Source: Sapria himalayana
Taxonomy: Eukaryota > Streptophyta > Magnoliopsida > Malpighiales > Rafflesiaceae
NCBI GenBank assembly: GCA_029783825.1
Contig: JAREIK010001328.1
Span: 1 to 64,000 of the forward strand
Reading direction: 5' to 3'
Length of the DNA stretch: 64,000 nucleotides
Part shown: positions 1 to 11,339 of the stretch, one piece after another
How the letters are laid out: each line of letters opens with the position of its first letter
How positions within the stretch are numbered: position 1 is the first letter of the stretch
Made by a program: the position numbers and the translations under genes
The notes under the pieces: model-generated
What the model was told of the DNA's origin: nothing
What the model saw: the letters and a program-made list of their open reading frames with translations, nothing else
Databases searched by the model: none

Positions 1-161
1 TATGCTGTGAAAAAGTTATCCGATCATGGTGCATTTGTCTGTCGAAAATTCCCCTTCACTTATTTGACCTTCGAATGGAAAATAATGCGGTCATATCTGC
101 AAGAAATTTAAACCACTCAATCAAATCAAATAAAATATAAAAAAACTATGTTTTAATATAT
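1..161 (-). repeat. CACTA-derived internal repeat unit, left part
   Basis: This stretch resembles the start of the repeat units inside CACTA element 2, near 51345-51480, 52555-52700 and 53595-53735, and, in reverse complement, 32860-33010 in CACTA element 1. Shared landmarks are a CGAGTCA/CGATCATGGTGC-type motif, a run ending AAATTTAAACCAC and the string AACTATGTTTT. It continues after the LINE at 3511. The orientation matches CACTA element 2, so it is probably a fragment of a third relative whose remainder lies left of the window. Confidence 0.7.
144..160. repeat. LINE target-site duplication, left copy
   Basis: AACTATGTTTTAATATA is repeated exactly at 3511-3527, directly flanking the minus-strand LINE. 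Removing the LINE and one copy restores the repeat unit seen at 53720-53750, which supports a true target-site duplication. Confidence 0.85.
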
Positions 162-1111
162 TTTTTAAAGGTTTGTTTTATTATTATGCCCTCTCTTTTG
201 GCGGAGGAATACCATTTGTACAAACTAATACTATCGTTTTTCCCTTTTACACCCTTTCTCAAAAAAAGAAATAAAACCTAGCTCTATGAAATCATGCTTT
301 TAACTCTCTTCATTTAAGTATGCATTATGAAGTATTTTTGCTAATTTTGATGCACTTTGTCTGGACTATTTTGTTCAAGTTATGTTTGTAATCTTTTCTG
401 CCTTTCATAATTTATTTGGCTCTTTGAATTGGATAACTATACTTTTTCAACCTCACTTCTCGGTACTACATTATCAATTTTGATAACTTTATGTTTGCAA
501 TCTTTTCTGGCTATTTCGCTGCCCCGTTGATGCCTTACCGAGCCCCCTACTTGACAGGTCTCCTTCAGCTGCCCGTTGATGCATAATCTTTTCATTCAAC
601 AACCCTTTTCGCTGCCCCATTGATACCTTATTTCTTGGAGGTGTATATTCAGTCTCCTCCATCATTACACCCCAAAACTAGCATATCATGCATACTTACA
701 GCTATTATTCTCTTACCACTTTGTGAACCTGTTGAAGCTTCACTCTGTGTCCCTTCAGTTTGCTTTGCTGGTGTGAACTACCCTTGCAGACTCATATAGG
801 CGCGTCTACTGCCATATACAGACTCTTGCCGCCTTTACCATTATCATGTTACAAACTCTATTTTCTAACTCATTACATATCAAATTCAACAAATTACAAG
901 CAATATTTAAAGAATATAAAGCAACTATCCTCAAAACTAAATCCCCCTTTTGGTATGGACCTTGAATGCTTTTCCTGCAAAAAAAAAACATCCCAATACA
1001 ACTAGAGGTGTCAAACGGGCCGGCACGAGCCGGCCCGACACATTATTTTAAGGCACGATCGTGCTTCCGGGCCGGGCCGGGCACGGTTTATAAAACCCAG
1101 GCCCGGCACGG

Positions 1112-1252
1112 CCCGCAGGCACGGCGGGCCGTGCCGTGCCTCGCCGGGCCCGGCACGGCCCGCAGGCACGGCGGGCCGTGCCGTGCCTCGCCGGGCCCGG
1201 CACGGCCCGCAGGCACGGCGGGCCGTGCCGTGCCTCGCCGGGCCCGCTCAGG
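1112..1252. repeat. 47-bp tandem repeat, three copies, inside the MITE
   Basis: The phrase CCCGCAGGCACGGCGGGCC begins at 1112, 1159 and 1206, a period of exactly 47 bp. The copies are nearly identical, which suggests recent unequal exchange or slippage. Each unit contains inverted words (GGCACGG and CCGTGCC) and could fold. Confidence 0.92.
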
Positions 1253-1283
1253 CATTCATGACCGAGCGGTTTGGGATATGGGG

Positions 1284-1320
1284 GACCGCGGGTCGGGTCG
1301 ATCAGACCCGACCCGCGGTC
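1284..1320. repeat. Perfect 16-bp inverted repeat (hairpin) in the MITE
   Basis: GACCGCGGGTCGGGTC at 1284-1299 is followed by a 5-base loop (GATCA) and its exact reverse complement at 1305-1320, then a run of T. It lies near the centre of the MITE. The T run makes it look like a bacterial terminator, but in this plant element it is better read as part of the element's self-complementary structure. Confidence 0.85.
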
Positions 1321-1846
1321 TTTTTTTGCGGGAGGGGCAACATGGGGTCGGGCTCACGGGGCACCCGGCACGGGATAAACCCGTGCCGGTTTTCCGTGTC
1401 GCGGGCCGAACCGTGCCGGGCACGGCACGGGCTCGGGCACGGATTTTTTTCGTGCCGGGCCGGCCTAGGCACGGCTGAACTGTGCCGTGCCTCGTGCCGG
1501 GCCGGGCCGGCCCGGCATGGTTGACACCTCTAAATACAACCAATACCATATAAGTTATATTATTACTACTGTACCCTTATCAAATTGCATTTGCTTCCCT
1601 GTTGGAGCTTCTTTCAGAAGGCCTTCTACCGCCAGCTGACATCCTGCCCAATGCCTTTTTTTTTATATAAATGTTTCTCATTCTTCAGGTTGGCTCTTTT
1701 CTCCCATCAGGACTATGGAGATTTTCTATTATGTCTTGCCACCGCCTACAAATGTCTTTAAAGAGAAACAAAAAGCAAGAAACAAAAGGCACATACCAAA
1801 GCAAGAAATTAATCAATAAATTTTCTTTAAATTTTGTATTATTCTT

Positions 1847-2330
1847 TTAATTTTGAACTTTAATATAAGGAAATCCTATTTTGTCAAGTCTTATCAATCC
1901 TTTGCACTTATCTGGAATGTTATTCTCATCAAATTCCTGAAAACCTTTCCTCATACCTTCCTCTGCTAATTTGTCTACAAGCGCATTGGCTTCCCTAAAT
2001 ATGTGAATAATTTCTCGTTTTAGCTCAATTACTAATTCTTTTATCTTATTAATATCTTCGTCTAAACTCCATAGCTCTATTTTGTCTTTCACTAAATCTA
2101 CTAAAAGACTCGAGTCTACCTGTATTGAATTTTGCTGAACCCATTTTCTTTGCAAATTTGAAGACCCTTATATAGGACCATTATTTCTAAGTGCAAAACA
2201 GAAGAGGCTGTTCCTCTCATAGTAAATGCCTTAATTACTCTACCTTCCTTATTACTCCTCCACCTCCTGTCATTCCCAAGTCTCTTTTAAAACTTCCATC
2301 TATATTCAAGATAAGGTAGTCTTTTAGAGA
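1847..2330 (-). pseudogene. LINE copy 1 RNase H region (broken)
   Basis: The minus-strand reading contains NIDGSFKRDLGMTGGGGVIR near 2310-2255, the start of a plant LINE RNase H (RVT_3 type). Further on comes IHIFREANALVDKLAEEG near 2025-1970, the usual C-terminal motif. A frameshift lies between them around 2160-2230. It would have degraded RNA in the RNA-DNA hybrid during target-primed reverse transcription. The homologous region in LINE copy 2 is at 46205-46568. Confidence 0.8.
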
Positions 2331-2349
2331 CTTTCTCCACTTAATAATT

Positions 2350-3141
2350 TTAATAGTTGGTAGTTTTTGAGGCTTGTGGAAAGGCCCCATGCCTTTTTTC
2401 ATCAATGCCCTTATTTTTTATTTTTATTGGGTAGCATGCTGTTATGAATGCGCTTTCTCTTTTAATCTCCTCTAGGATGTTCTCATAGCTCATCGGGATA
2501 TTCTCAAAATGACTTTTATTTCTGGCTTTCCATATGCACCATATCGTAATATGGGGAATATATTGTCTGAGCCATTTGAGAATTTTATTCTCGGTGCGCT
2601 TTTGAACCCAACTTTCTAATCTATCAAAAAGATTTCCTGCTTCTGTTTTAATTTCTGCTTCTGTTTCTAAATTTCTCCATAATTTATTAGCTATTATACC
2701 TGTAGAAAATAAGTGCTCAATACTTTCTATCTCCTTTCTGCAACATTCACATCTAGAAGCTAGCTTTATACCATTTCTTTGTATATTCTCATCTACCGGT
2801 ATGACTTTTGCATGGAATTTCCACACAAATATATTAATTTTCTGTGGGATCTCTTTTAACCATAATATTTCATAGATATCCTGCGACTGCCTTTTTCTTC
2901 TTACTAAATTTTTTGCGCTCTTTAATGTAAAAGTTCCTTGAGCATTGAGCTTCCATTTCCATCCTCTACTTGTCAGAATCGCATGATTTTCTACTATGTT
3001 TTTCTGTTTATTCATTAATTTCCAACTTTTTGACGCCTTTCTAAAGTTAATCGGCTTATCTCCAAGCCCGTATCTAGCTTTTATATATACAGCCCAAAGA
3101 CTCCCATTTCTTTTACTCTCCACCAGTTCTTGCACGCCCAC
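2350..3141 (-). pseudogene. LINE copy 1 zf-RVT region
   Basis: A 263-codon open minus-strand segment parallels 45327-46097 of LINE copy 2. Shared hallmarks are GWKWKLNAQGTFTLKSAKN, then PQKINIFVWK, then the cysteine-rich ASRCECCRKEIESIEHL, and IWCIWKARNKSHFE. This is the zinc-binding reverse transcriptase region (zf-RVT) between RT and RNase H in plant LINEs. It is open only because lesions happen to fall outside it. The upstream RT reading is shifted and the downstream RNase H is broken, so no functional product is expected. Confidence 0.85.
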
Positions 3142-3149
3142 ACTTTAGA

Positions 3150-3510
3150 TATATCTTCTAGTGTAGAGAAACCTAATCCGGCTTCTTCCTTAGGGTAACA
3201 TAAATCTTGCCATTTTTTCAGTGAAGCTTGTTTTTTCCTTCTTTTTTCCCCATAAGAAATTTGTCATTTCTCTTTCTATTTTTTTAACTATGCTTTTTGG
3301 TGGCTGCGTCGACATTAAAACGTGCGTTAGGGAACTCTAGAGTACATGTGTTGACAGTGTAATCCTTCCTACCATATTTAACAGATTCACCTTCCAACTC
3401 GTGATTTTATTTCTAATCTTATCCACTAAGAATGATAAGTATACCTCCATCACCCTTCCTTCATAAATAGAGCATCCTAGGTATATAAGAGCACCCTTTG
3501 CTTGCTTGAT
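3150..3510 (-). pseudogene. LINE copy 1, residual reverse transcriptase C-terminus
   Basis: Across frames the minus strand reads YLGCSIYEG, then a segment like KITSWKVNLLNMVGRITL, then KKIEREMTNFLWGKKK. These correspond to 45019-45260 of LINE copy 2. The catalytic YADD palm motif is missing because the copy is truncated upstream of here. Several stops are present. Confidence 0.75.
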
Positions 3511-3716
3511 AACTATGTTTTAATATATATATATTACTGCAGTAAATATGTACATATATACTAGCATTTCACTCATACATAAATTACTGCAGTATATGTA
3601 CATATAAACTACAATATTATGTGTACAAATATACTGAGTACATATATACTCAGTATATATATACATAAAATGATGCAGTATTATATGTATGTATTACCGA
3701 CTATATACGTATGTAT
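3511..3716. repeat. Second target duplication plus palindromic TATACTGAGTATA minisatellite
   Basis: The right copy of the LINE target duplication (3511-3527) is followed by imperfect repeats of words such as CTGCAGTATATGTACATATA and TATATACTCAGTATATA. The same motif family lies next to each triplet array (51480-51680, 52700-52845, 53740-53940) and in CACTA element 1 at 31960-32270 and 32690-32850, which identifies it as part of the CACTA 3' region. Confidence 0.75.
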
Positions 3717-4240
3717 ATACCACATTTGTTGTCATTGTTGCTACTCCTGCTGCCACTGCCATTGCCCCTACTACAGCCGTAGCTGCTGCTGCTGCTGCCG
3801 CTACTGCTGTCGTCGCCGCCACTGCCCTCCACTACTACCTCCACTGTCGATGCTGTCGCTCCTACCGCCACTGATTCCACCACAGCCACTACTACAGCTG
3901 CTACTGCCATTGTTGCACCCCCTACTGCCACTACAAGAGGTGCTGCTACTGATGTCACCATTGCCATTGATGCTGCCGCTGCCGCTGATGCCGTGGCATG
4001 TCGCCGCTAATGCCGCTTCTGTCGCTACCAGTGCTGCCGCTTCCACTGCTGCCACCACTGCTGACGCTTCTGTTGCTGCCATTGCTGCCGCAGCTACCGA
4101 CATTTTTGCCACTGCCGGTGCTGCCGCTACCACTACCCCTGTCGCCTCTACCACTACTACCAGTGCAACCTGTGATGCCAGTGCTGCCGCCAAAGCCATT
4201 ATTGCCAGTATCGCCACCGCCGCTACTGCCAAAAAAAAAT
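3717..4240. repeat. Degenerate GCT/GCC/ACT triplet array
   Basis: About 520 bp of imperfect trinucleotides (GCT, GCC, ACT, CCA, ACC), far richer in GC than the flanks. Because stops are rare in such triplets, all frames look open and encode Ala/Thr/Ser/Leu/Pro-rich strings on one strand and Gly/Ser/Ala/Val-rich strings on the other. These are low-complexity artefacts, not genes. It matches the three arrays inside CACTA element 2. Confidence 0.85.
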
Positions 4241-4260
4241 CCAACAATATTCATGTTTTT

Positions 4261-5279
4261 ATATAAAATTCTTTGTAAAATAAAATGCACCTTAATTTAT
4301 ATATCACATTTTAGGAAAATCTTGAATATAGGCTCTTTAAGAACAACACTGGAATTTTAAAAATAAAGAATAAAATTAAAGATAAGAATAAAACTTAATT
4401 TTTTTAGTGGACTCGTATAATCAAGACAGCTAGAAAATTAGGAGATAAAATTATTAATATTCAATTTTTTCATATTGGTTATTTTTTGACCATCAATTTA
4501 TCATTATGTATTAGGTTTCATCTCACTAGGCAATAAATCTCAAAAATAACATCATTAAAACAGACATAAAAAATTCAAGTTTAACAAAACTATAATAATT
4601 CAAAATAAAAATTAATACATGTTATTTTATTCTTGGCCTAGAATAATAATTTTCATCATCGGTTGTATACATAAGCACGCAAAGGCAAAATTATTAAATA
4701 TGCAACAAAACATAAACTTCACCTCACTAAATCTCATAAAAATTTTAAAATAAAATATATTTGTGTATAAAGAATACAAAAATAACTAATCATTATGAAA
4801 ATATATATCACATGAATATAATGAAGATCATATCTTGACACAATAACAAATATTTTTGTCCAAAAACAATAAATATCAAGTTTGAGACTCATCAGACATA
4901 ATCTCTCTAATTTTTAGAGATAAGACTTTAAAGATATGCATTAAGTAGGGACTCCTCATAATGCATATGACAACACAACAACGAGTATGTACATTCAATT
5001 TGAATTATACACATATGTGATGAAAAAGATTAGGATTGGCCAAGCTATGTCTAGTCTATTCACAATTCCTAATTTCTAGATAAAGTTTAGCACGACATTA
5101 TTGCATTGTAATTCAAATGTGACATCTACCCAAATATATTTTCTTATGTATGATATTTATGATTGACTTTTTCTTCAAAAAAAGTAAGTTGCTATTTCTA
5201 AATTAGATAAAATAGATATACTAATTTTTTCAACATTTTCTAGGAAACTCAAAAATAAAAAGAAATAGGGTTAAGCAAC
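4261..5279. other. AT-rich sequence, no recognisable feature
   Basis: Unlike the flanks of the other triplet arrays, this does not continue into recognisable CACTA sequence, so the CACTA-derived fragment ends near 4260. I see no open frame of note, no protein motif and no repeat structure. Confidence 0.5.
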
Positions 5280-5712
5280 GAGCAAGAAATTACTCAGCTG
5301 TGAAACAACAACATGTCGAACACCACTCTCCATGTCACCACTGATGAATTCATATGCATCCATCATAGAGTTGCTTCATGTCATCAGTTGATTGCACACT
5401 CATTACTCGTATCAGATTATGTTGCCTGAAGCAATAGCAGATGTTATGGCCCCCACTGATGAATTAGTCCACACAGCATCTTTACCTATCTGAGCTTACC
5501 GGAGTGTCCATGATGTGAAATTGCTAGTAGAGGGGTTTTACCCACACGAAGAGTCTGCAGATGGGAACCCAATCTACAAGCATTGTTCTCATGTCTATAT
5601 GAACACCACCATAAGCTATGACATTGTAGATCACATGTGAGAACCCTAAAACATTGTTTTTGCTACCATTAAATGCATTTTGAAGTTTGGGCTTTTTTTT
5701 GATAAAAAGCAT
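5280..5712 (-). other. Higher-complexity block of unknown origin
   Basis: Base composition here is more balanced than the surrounding DNA. A 62-codon minus-strand open frame lies at 5524-5712 and reads NVLGFSHVIYNVIAYGGVHI internally. I do not recognise it. It could be a decayed exon, a captured gene fragment or an old transposon piece. Other frames are closed within a few dozen codons. Confidence 0.3.
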
Positions 5713-7019
5713 TTTAATAAAACCTTATACATATACTAAACTATTATAAAATAAAATATAAAAAAATAACACTAAAATTAAATTATAAAAAATAAATACT
5801 TTAAATAAAATATAGAATTAAATCCTTATTTAACCATAATGATATTTAATAAATAAATAAAATAATATTATATAATAATAAAGTATATATATAATATATA
5901 TATATATATATAATATGGTGATAAATTTATAAGAATTCAATTTATCTTTTATTAATATAATATTAAATAATATAAAAGCATATAATTAAAATCTTTTAAT
6001 CATTATAAATTTTAATATTTGAAGTGTTCATTTAATAACCACACTGAAATATTAATTTTTTAAATAATGAAATTTTTTTTGATAATAAAACAACAATATA
6101 TTAATCTTAAAATATTAACTTTTTTTCTTTTAAATTTTATGAAAAATTAAAACATTTTTTAATAATTCAAAAATTTAAAATCTTTTAGTCATTATATTTT
6201 TAAAAAATTTCTATAATTATAAAAAAATTATTTTATACTTTTATTTTTATAAATATTTACTTATTTATTATTCATATAATTATAATTTTTTTTTTATCAA
6301 ACAATTGTTTATTTTAGTTTTTTATTAGTTGTAATTTTTATATATTTTTTATATTAATTGAAATATTTTATAAATATTATAATTATATAATAAATTATAT
6401 AATGTTTTGTAATACAAATATTTAAATATCATAAATAAATATTTCAGATAAAATTAAAAAAATATTTTAATTAAATTATAATCAAAAAATAGTTATTTTA
6501 ATCATATTTAATATAAATTTTTATTAGTATTTATATATTTATTATTTTTTTTATAATATCAAATTTAAATTATTATATGAGAAGATTATGTAATTAAAGG
6601 ATCACTCATATATAGACCATGACATACCTTTAATATAGAAAATAATATAAGATATTAAAAAAATAATGCTTAAAAAATATCATTGAAGATTAGCAACAGG
6701 AAAAAATTAATTTAAAACATACATAAAAAACTATTATATAGAAGACAAAATCATTATGTCACCTCACAAATTGAGTACTCACATCAAAGCATAAAGAAAA
6801 TAAATAAAAGTTAGGTGTATGGCCAACTTTAAAGTTACAGTTATGTAAAGAAAACATATAGCTGTACAATTAAGACTAAGCTACAGCTATGTAAAAAACA
6901 TACAACTAAGCTATTCTAACTTTTTAAGTAATTAATAAGATCCCAATAATTAAAAAATATACAGCCTAGTTAAGGAAACTGATTTCCATATAAGATTTAT
7001 GTGAACTACACATTACATC
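5713..7019. other. Extremely AT-rich tract
   Basis: Long runs of A and T with TA-rich segments (for example 5885-5915) and almost no GC up to about 6600. No coding or mobile-element signal was visible. Confidence 0.5.
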
Positions 7020-7450
7020 ACTCTTCATACCTCAGTGCACTGCACTACACTACACTACACTTCACACCACATTGCACTGTTACACTTACACCATAATGCC
7101 CAAACTATTACACATTCACTTTATTGTGCACACAACACTACACAACACTACACCATACACATTAATACCATGTTGACACCTATGCAACTGCCACACTATC
7201 AGACACTGCATACACTTTGCCTCAACACCACAAATACTATCACATTGTCAATGTAACTGCACAAATACTACGTCGACACACAACCACGCCAATAATCCAT
7301 TAATATCTTGTCCTCCACACAAACACACACTATCATTGTTCCACATCAACACTAACACTACATCAACATCACTCTGCAATCACGTCATCTATTTACCATG
7401 TAGATCTACTGCATAAACTAAGTGCACACATTGTATAGTAACACCATGTA
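7020..7450. repeat. ACACT/CACTA-word low-complexity tract
   Basis: The plus strand is dominated by irregular repetitions of CACTACA, CACTGCA, ACACCAC and AACACTA words. The open frame at 7035-7256 is a His/Thr/Leu-rich product of this bias. The CACTA strings are internal low-complexity matches and lack the CACTACAAGAAAA context of the real CACTA termini at 33666 and 50589. Confidence 0.55.
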
Positions 7451-9079
7451 AATGCAAACATACTTTTATGATTTGCAAACCCTAGCATATAAATTAAAGA
7501 AGAAAATATTATGATAGAAAAAAAAATAAAACACTAAATCATAACTCAAATAGTAAACCTAATTATTAATAAAAAAAAAAAAATTGAGCAAGCCATAAAT
7601 CGGGTGTTCCTATTATTAAAAAAATATATAATAAATGGAGGTCATGGAAGTCATACCCAGTATACAATTTCCCATTTTTATGAGAGATTGAGAGAGTTTA
7701 ATATATCGATAGTCTTACCTCTCAAAATTTTTAGAGACTACGTCTAAAAGTCACCAACCTGAGACATACTACCATTAGCTATAGATATATATAATTGTAC
7801 AAATGCATTACCTCCAATATATATGTAACGCAAAAAACTTCCAAGTAATCAATTAGCTCAATATTATTTCACCCAAACATATTAAGAATAATATAATAAA
7901 TAAACACTCATAAAATTATAACAATGATATTCAAAAATGTTCAAATTATAAATAAATATAATTGATGAGTCATAAGGTAAAGATTGGGAGAGAAAAAAAT
8001 AAAACTCAAAAATAATTAATAATTATATCGGAGAATCAATTTAATTATATATAGATAGGTCTACTATTAAATCTATTTTTATTTAGGTAAGTTACCAAAA
8101 AAAATAAAAATATTTATATGTGGATTGGAATAGATTAGAACATGGATTAGTTTAGGTAAGTCCAATGGCAAGGCAAAGGCCCAACAATGATCATGATGAG
8201 AATTTACATTGTCAGATAATAAACTTAAAAGCAAACCTCTGGATTGAATAAGATCTAAGATGTTGAAATATAAGGAAAACAGAGAGTATCACTACTACAA
8301 TTGCAAAGCATCCTCCAACAATAATAGCTGGTTGATGAAAATCTCTAAAGGTAGCTACGTGTGATGCGATTTTGCTTAATAGTGCCATATTTCATGCATG
8401 TCCACTTCCATTCCTACTAAATTTGATCTCCGTGCCTAAAAAATAAATCTTAGTTGAAAAAATTAAACATTCCAAGTGTTGCTTGTTGAATAAACTTGCA
8501 ATAAGACTTCCAATATATCATGCCAAAAAAGAAAAATTCATTTGGATATTTGAAAAACAAAGTAAAAAGAAATAAATGAAAAACAAAAAAAATTATAGCT
8601 AAATTTACTGAAGTGTATATGGCAATAAACGAAACTAGAATAAAGACTTAGTTATCTCGATGATAGTTTTAGAATACTTTTTTGAAAAAAAATTTCTTAA
8701 AAGATGATTTTTGTCCATTTTCTTGCCTAAAAAAATTTCTGGTTGTTTAAGAAATTAAATTATCAACATCCAACTCTTCTATCACAGATGAATATATAAA
8801 ATTCAATATGAAAATATTTATGAATTTAGGAATATATATATATGAATATCCAAGAAATATGATTCAACAGAAAAGATAAAATATTTATTAAAATAAAAAT
8901 AAAAAAATAGACCCCATGTTATATTGATGGTGCATTTGCACTAATACTACACTACACTAATTCCTTGTGGAAACAATCCCACATCCAAAAATATTGTTGC
9001 CAAAATATTGTTGCAACTATCTTAAATCATCACATTTCATTCATTCCAAGTATCCAAAAATTTATATAAGGCAATATGT
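7451..9079. other. AT-rich sequence, unassigned
   Basis: No supported gene. If the copia remnant at 9080-10720 is genuine, its RNase H and 3' LTR would be expected here on the minus strand, but I could not recognise them. They are probably too decayed or deleted. Confidence 0.4.
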
Positions 9080-10720
9080 CCTAAACCCTTTTTATTATCT
9101 TCCAATAGAAAAATTTTACATGAGATAATATATATCCTCAAAAGAACAAATAAAAATCAACAATGTATTTGATTAGCTCAAATAAAGTGACTACAAGAAA
9201 AAAACCTTGCAAACCAGGCTCAAGTGACTACTTTAGACCATATAATACATTCTACAATCCGCAAACCACACTTGATTGTACTACCCAAAATAATAGTAGT
9301 TGCTTCATATATACCTCCATCTGAAGTTTATAATAAATAATTATTTTTTTCAAGTTTAGTTTGTGTATACTCTAACCATGAGATATTGTAAAAATGAAAA
9401 TACGTACCGAAGTCAACTTGATTACTACAGAGTAAGTATCATGATATTTCATACCAAATATCTGATTGTATCACATCACTATAAATCTCATTTTAAGTTG
9501 ATATGATTTTTCATCAAAACTTGCTTCATAGAAAACAATAAAATGCATCCAACAAAAGACTTGAAGAATGATATTAGTTGTCTGATCTCATTATAGCTAA
9601 GGATATACATCTCATCTATCATAGTCTGACACATTCTTAAATGATATAATATCTAGAAAAAGATCATGCTAGTATCATAAGAGAAATAATAAAAAATAAA
9701 ATAAAATAAAATAAGAGTGCAACGAACTATGTGAAATCGAGTATTGAGTACACTTTTCTCTCCTTTTCATAGAGCAATCGAAAGGTCAAGGTCAGAGGGA
9801 CTGCATATAAAATTGTTTGGCTCCTCGATAGGATCGCCTCTTATCCATCAAGCTGGCCATGTTTCTCTCATCTATATATACTCTAAGTTATGAATGTTCA
9901 AGTGTCATAATTTCCAACATTATGAGTCTGTATTGGTGCACACACTTATAATACTATGTAATCTATATATAAAAAATATCCTTCTACTCGAGAACTCTCA
10001 CTTTCACTAGACTCAATATAATCTGAATTTGTTGGCAAGTATGCTGATTCTATGAGAACAATATCATGCTCAAAACCAATATGATCAAATATAGTCAATG
10101 AGTGACTCTCTCTATCAACTAAAAGTCGATGCAGGGTTATAGATAAGAGACAGAGTAATGAATCCAAATGCAATATATATATATCACACTCTTCCTAAGC
10201 ATGTTAAAATAAATCATTATTAAACAATTAACATCTATACCCATTAAAATTTTATTAGTCTATGGTAACAAATATACTCTCTTTGGGAACTAAAGTATCC
10301 AAGAAAGACATAACTCAAGGCCTTGGATACTAGTTTGTCTCATCCTAGAGAACAATCAAAAAAAAATAAGTAAAACGAAAAACTCTAGAAGCAACAATTT
10401 TGGAATACTCTTTCCAAGTAAAAATATGAGTCATTTCAATCTGTTGTCTATTCTTCCTTCAGCCACCTTATTTTGTTGAAGGTATGATATTACAAAAAAT
10501 TCTAGTATATAATCTGATGAGCTATATAATAAATATTAAATTGATATTACATAAATTATAATATATTATTATTTTTAATTTTTTTTAATTTTATCAAATT
10601 GAGTTTTTATCAATTTATAAAAAATTTAACCAAAGAAGACTTCTGATCTATCACGAAATAGATATATCCAAATATATCTAGAACAGTCAACAACAAATAT
10701 GATCAGATACTTAAATCTCT
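9080..10720 (-). pseudogene. Ty1/copia pol remnant (integrase to reverse transcriptase)
   Basis: Read on the minus strand across frames, short blocks follow the order of a Ty1/copia polyprotein. Near 10700 there is VDCSRYIWIYLFRDRSEVF (integrase core). Near 10480-10440 comes QNKVAEGRIDNRL, the equivalent of the QNGVAERKNR motif. Near 10320-10250 comes SYVFLGYFSSQREYICYHR. Near 9640 comes TMIDEMYILSYNE. Near 9460-9380 comes FGMKYHDTYSVVIKLTSVRI (start of RT), and near 9330-9230 LQMEVYMKQ and LYGLK. Many stops and frameshifts separate the blocks, so it is an old dead copy. Protease, gag and clear LTRs were not found. Confidence 0.8.
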
Positions 10721-10757
10721 CTTCAATCATATTTCTATTAGGTTTTCATATGTTTAA

Positions 10758-11040
10758 GTTAAAGATGTCAATCGGGTCGTGTCATATCGACATAGCATCA
10801 TAGGAGGTAGGCTCGTCTATAGTTATTTGAGATGCAATTCATCAAGATGCAAGGTGCATCGAGACAAGGCACACCAAGGCACAAGTCACACCAAGCACAA
10901 GGAGCACCCAGGTGCAAGGTGCACCTTGGTGCAAAACAGACTGAGATGCAAGGCAAACAAGGCAAAGTGCATCGAGGCACCAAACCCTTTTGGAGCATGG
11001 AGGCTCAAGGGGCAATTAAAGGCAATTTTTTTGTGACATA
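10758..11040. repeat. GGTGCA/GGCAC-rich self-complementary repeat
   Basis: Starting at AAGATGTCAATCGGGTCGTG, which resembles a degenerate hAT-MITE end, the segment passes into repeated words GGTGCAAGGTGCACC, AAGGCACA and GGCAAAG, with local inverted repeats such as GGTGCAAGGTGCACCTTG. The open frames on both strands arise from this repeat. It is possibly a decayed non-autonomous DNA element; no clean inverted termini or target duplication was found. Confidence 0.45.
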
Positions 11041-11339
11041 CTCTACATAAAATACATAAAATTTTTATATTTAACAAAAGAATTATTTATAATTTTTATC
11101 TATTAATAAAATAAAATCAAAAAAAAACATTCAACATAAAAAAATATATATTATATAGTACTTCTCAACATCACTATCATTAAGAATAATAAAATAAAAT
11201 AATTGAATTTTAACAATCCAATAAATAAAGTTAAAAATTAACTTCAAATATAGCATATCAATAATAAAAATAAAATATCATTAATATTTTTTGTATAACA
11301 AAAATTAAAAATTTAAAAAGATATACAAAATAAATACTT

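Larger units (their letters stand above)
1003..1532. mobile_element. GC-rich hAT-type MITE
   Basis: A 530-bp non-autonomous element with 12-bp perfect terminal inverted repeats, TAGAGGTGTCAA at the left and TTGACACCTCTA at the right. An exact 8-bp target duplication AATACAAC lies at 995-1002 and 1533-1540; the 8-bp length is diagnostic of the hAT superfamily. The interior is extremely GC-rich, full of GGCACGG and GGGCCGG words, and contrasts with the AT-rich surroundings. It has no transposase. Open frames across it on both strands reflect GC-rich sequence with few stop codons, not genes. It sits inside the 3' UTR of LINE copy 1, so it inserted later. Confidence 0.93.
162..3510 (-). mobile_element. 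5'-truncated L1-like LINE (copy 1), interrupted by a hAT MITE
   Basis: This is a minus-strand non-LTR retrotransposon. Its 3' end (162-260) is the reverse complement of the 3' end of LINE copy 2 at 47815-47885, sharing a block around CCTCCGCCAAAAGAGAGGG. Reading leftward on the minus strand it runs from the end of reverse transcriptase (YLGCSIYEG-like text near 3480-3450) through a zf-RVT region and RNase H to a roughly 1.15-kb 3' UTR, excluding the MITE. A 17-bp target duplication flanks it. The 5' part (ORF1, endonuclease, most of RT) is absent, as usual after incomplete reverse transcription. Frameshifts and stops make it inactive. Confidence 0.9.

Noticed and set aside
1284..1330. Hairpin followed by a T run, like a Rho-independent terminator
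   Set aside because: The setting is a plant hAT MITE, not a bacterial operon. The hairpin is part of the element's self-complementary interior.
966..1549. Long Arg/Ala/Gly/Pro-rich open frames over the GC-rich segment
   Set aside because: They lie inside a hAT MITE with a 47-bp tandem repeat. High GC removes stop codons by chance and the frames overlap on both strands.
2350..3141. The 263-codon open frame as a stand-alone host gene
   Set aside because: It aligns in order with the zf-RVT region of LINE copy 2 and is flanked by other LINE remnants and a LINE target duplication.
3619..4360. Ala/Thr/Ser-rich and Gly/Ser-rich open frames, and their counterparts at 51645-52286, 52824-53306 and 53615-54300
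   Set aside because: Triplet-repeat translation in all frames of both strands, with no unique domain and a repeat unit belonging to CACTA elements.
7030..7400. Several CACTA strings as possible transposon termini
   Set aside because: They are internal to an ACACT-word low-complexity tract and lack CACTACAAGAAAA context and subterminal motifs.
8290..8315. CACTACTACAATTG as the missing left end of the orphan CACTA element
   Set aside because: It does not match the CACTACAATAAAATA terminus and no subterminal motif array follows it.
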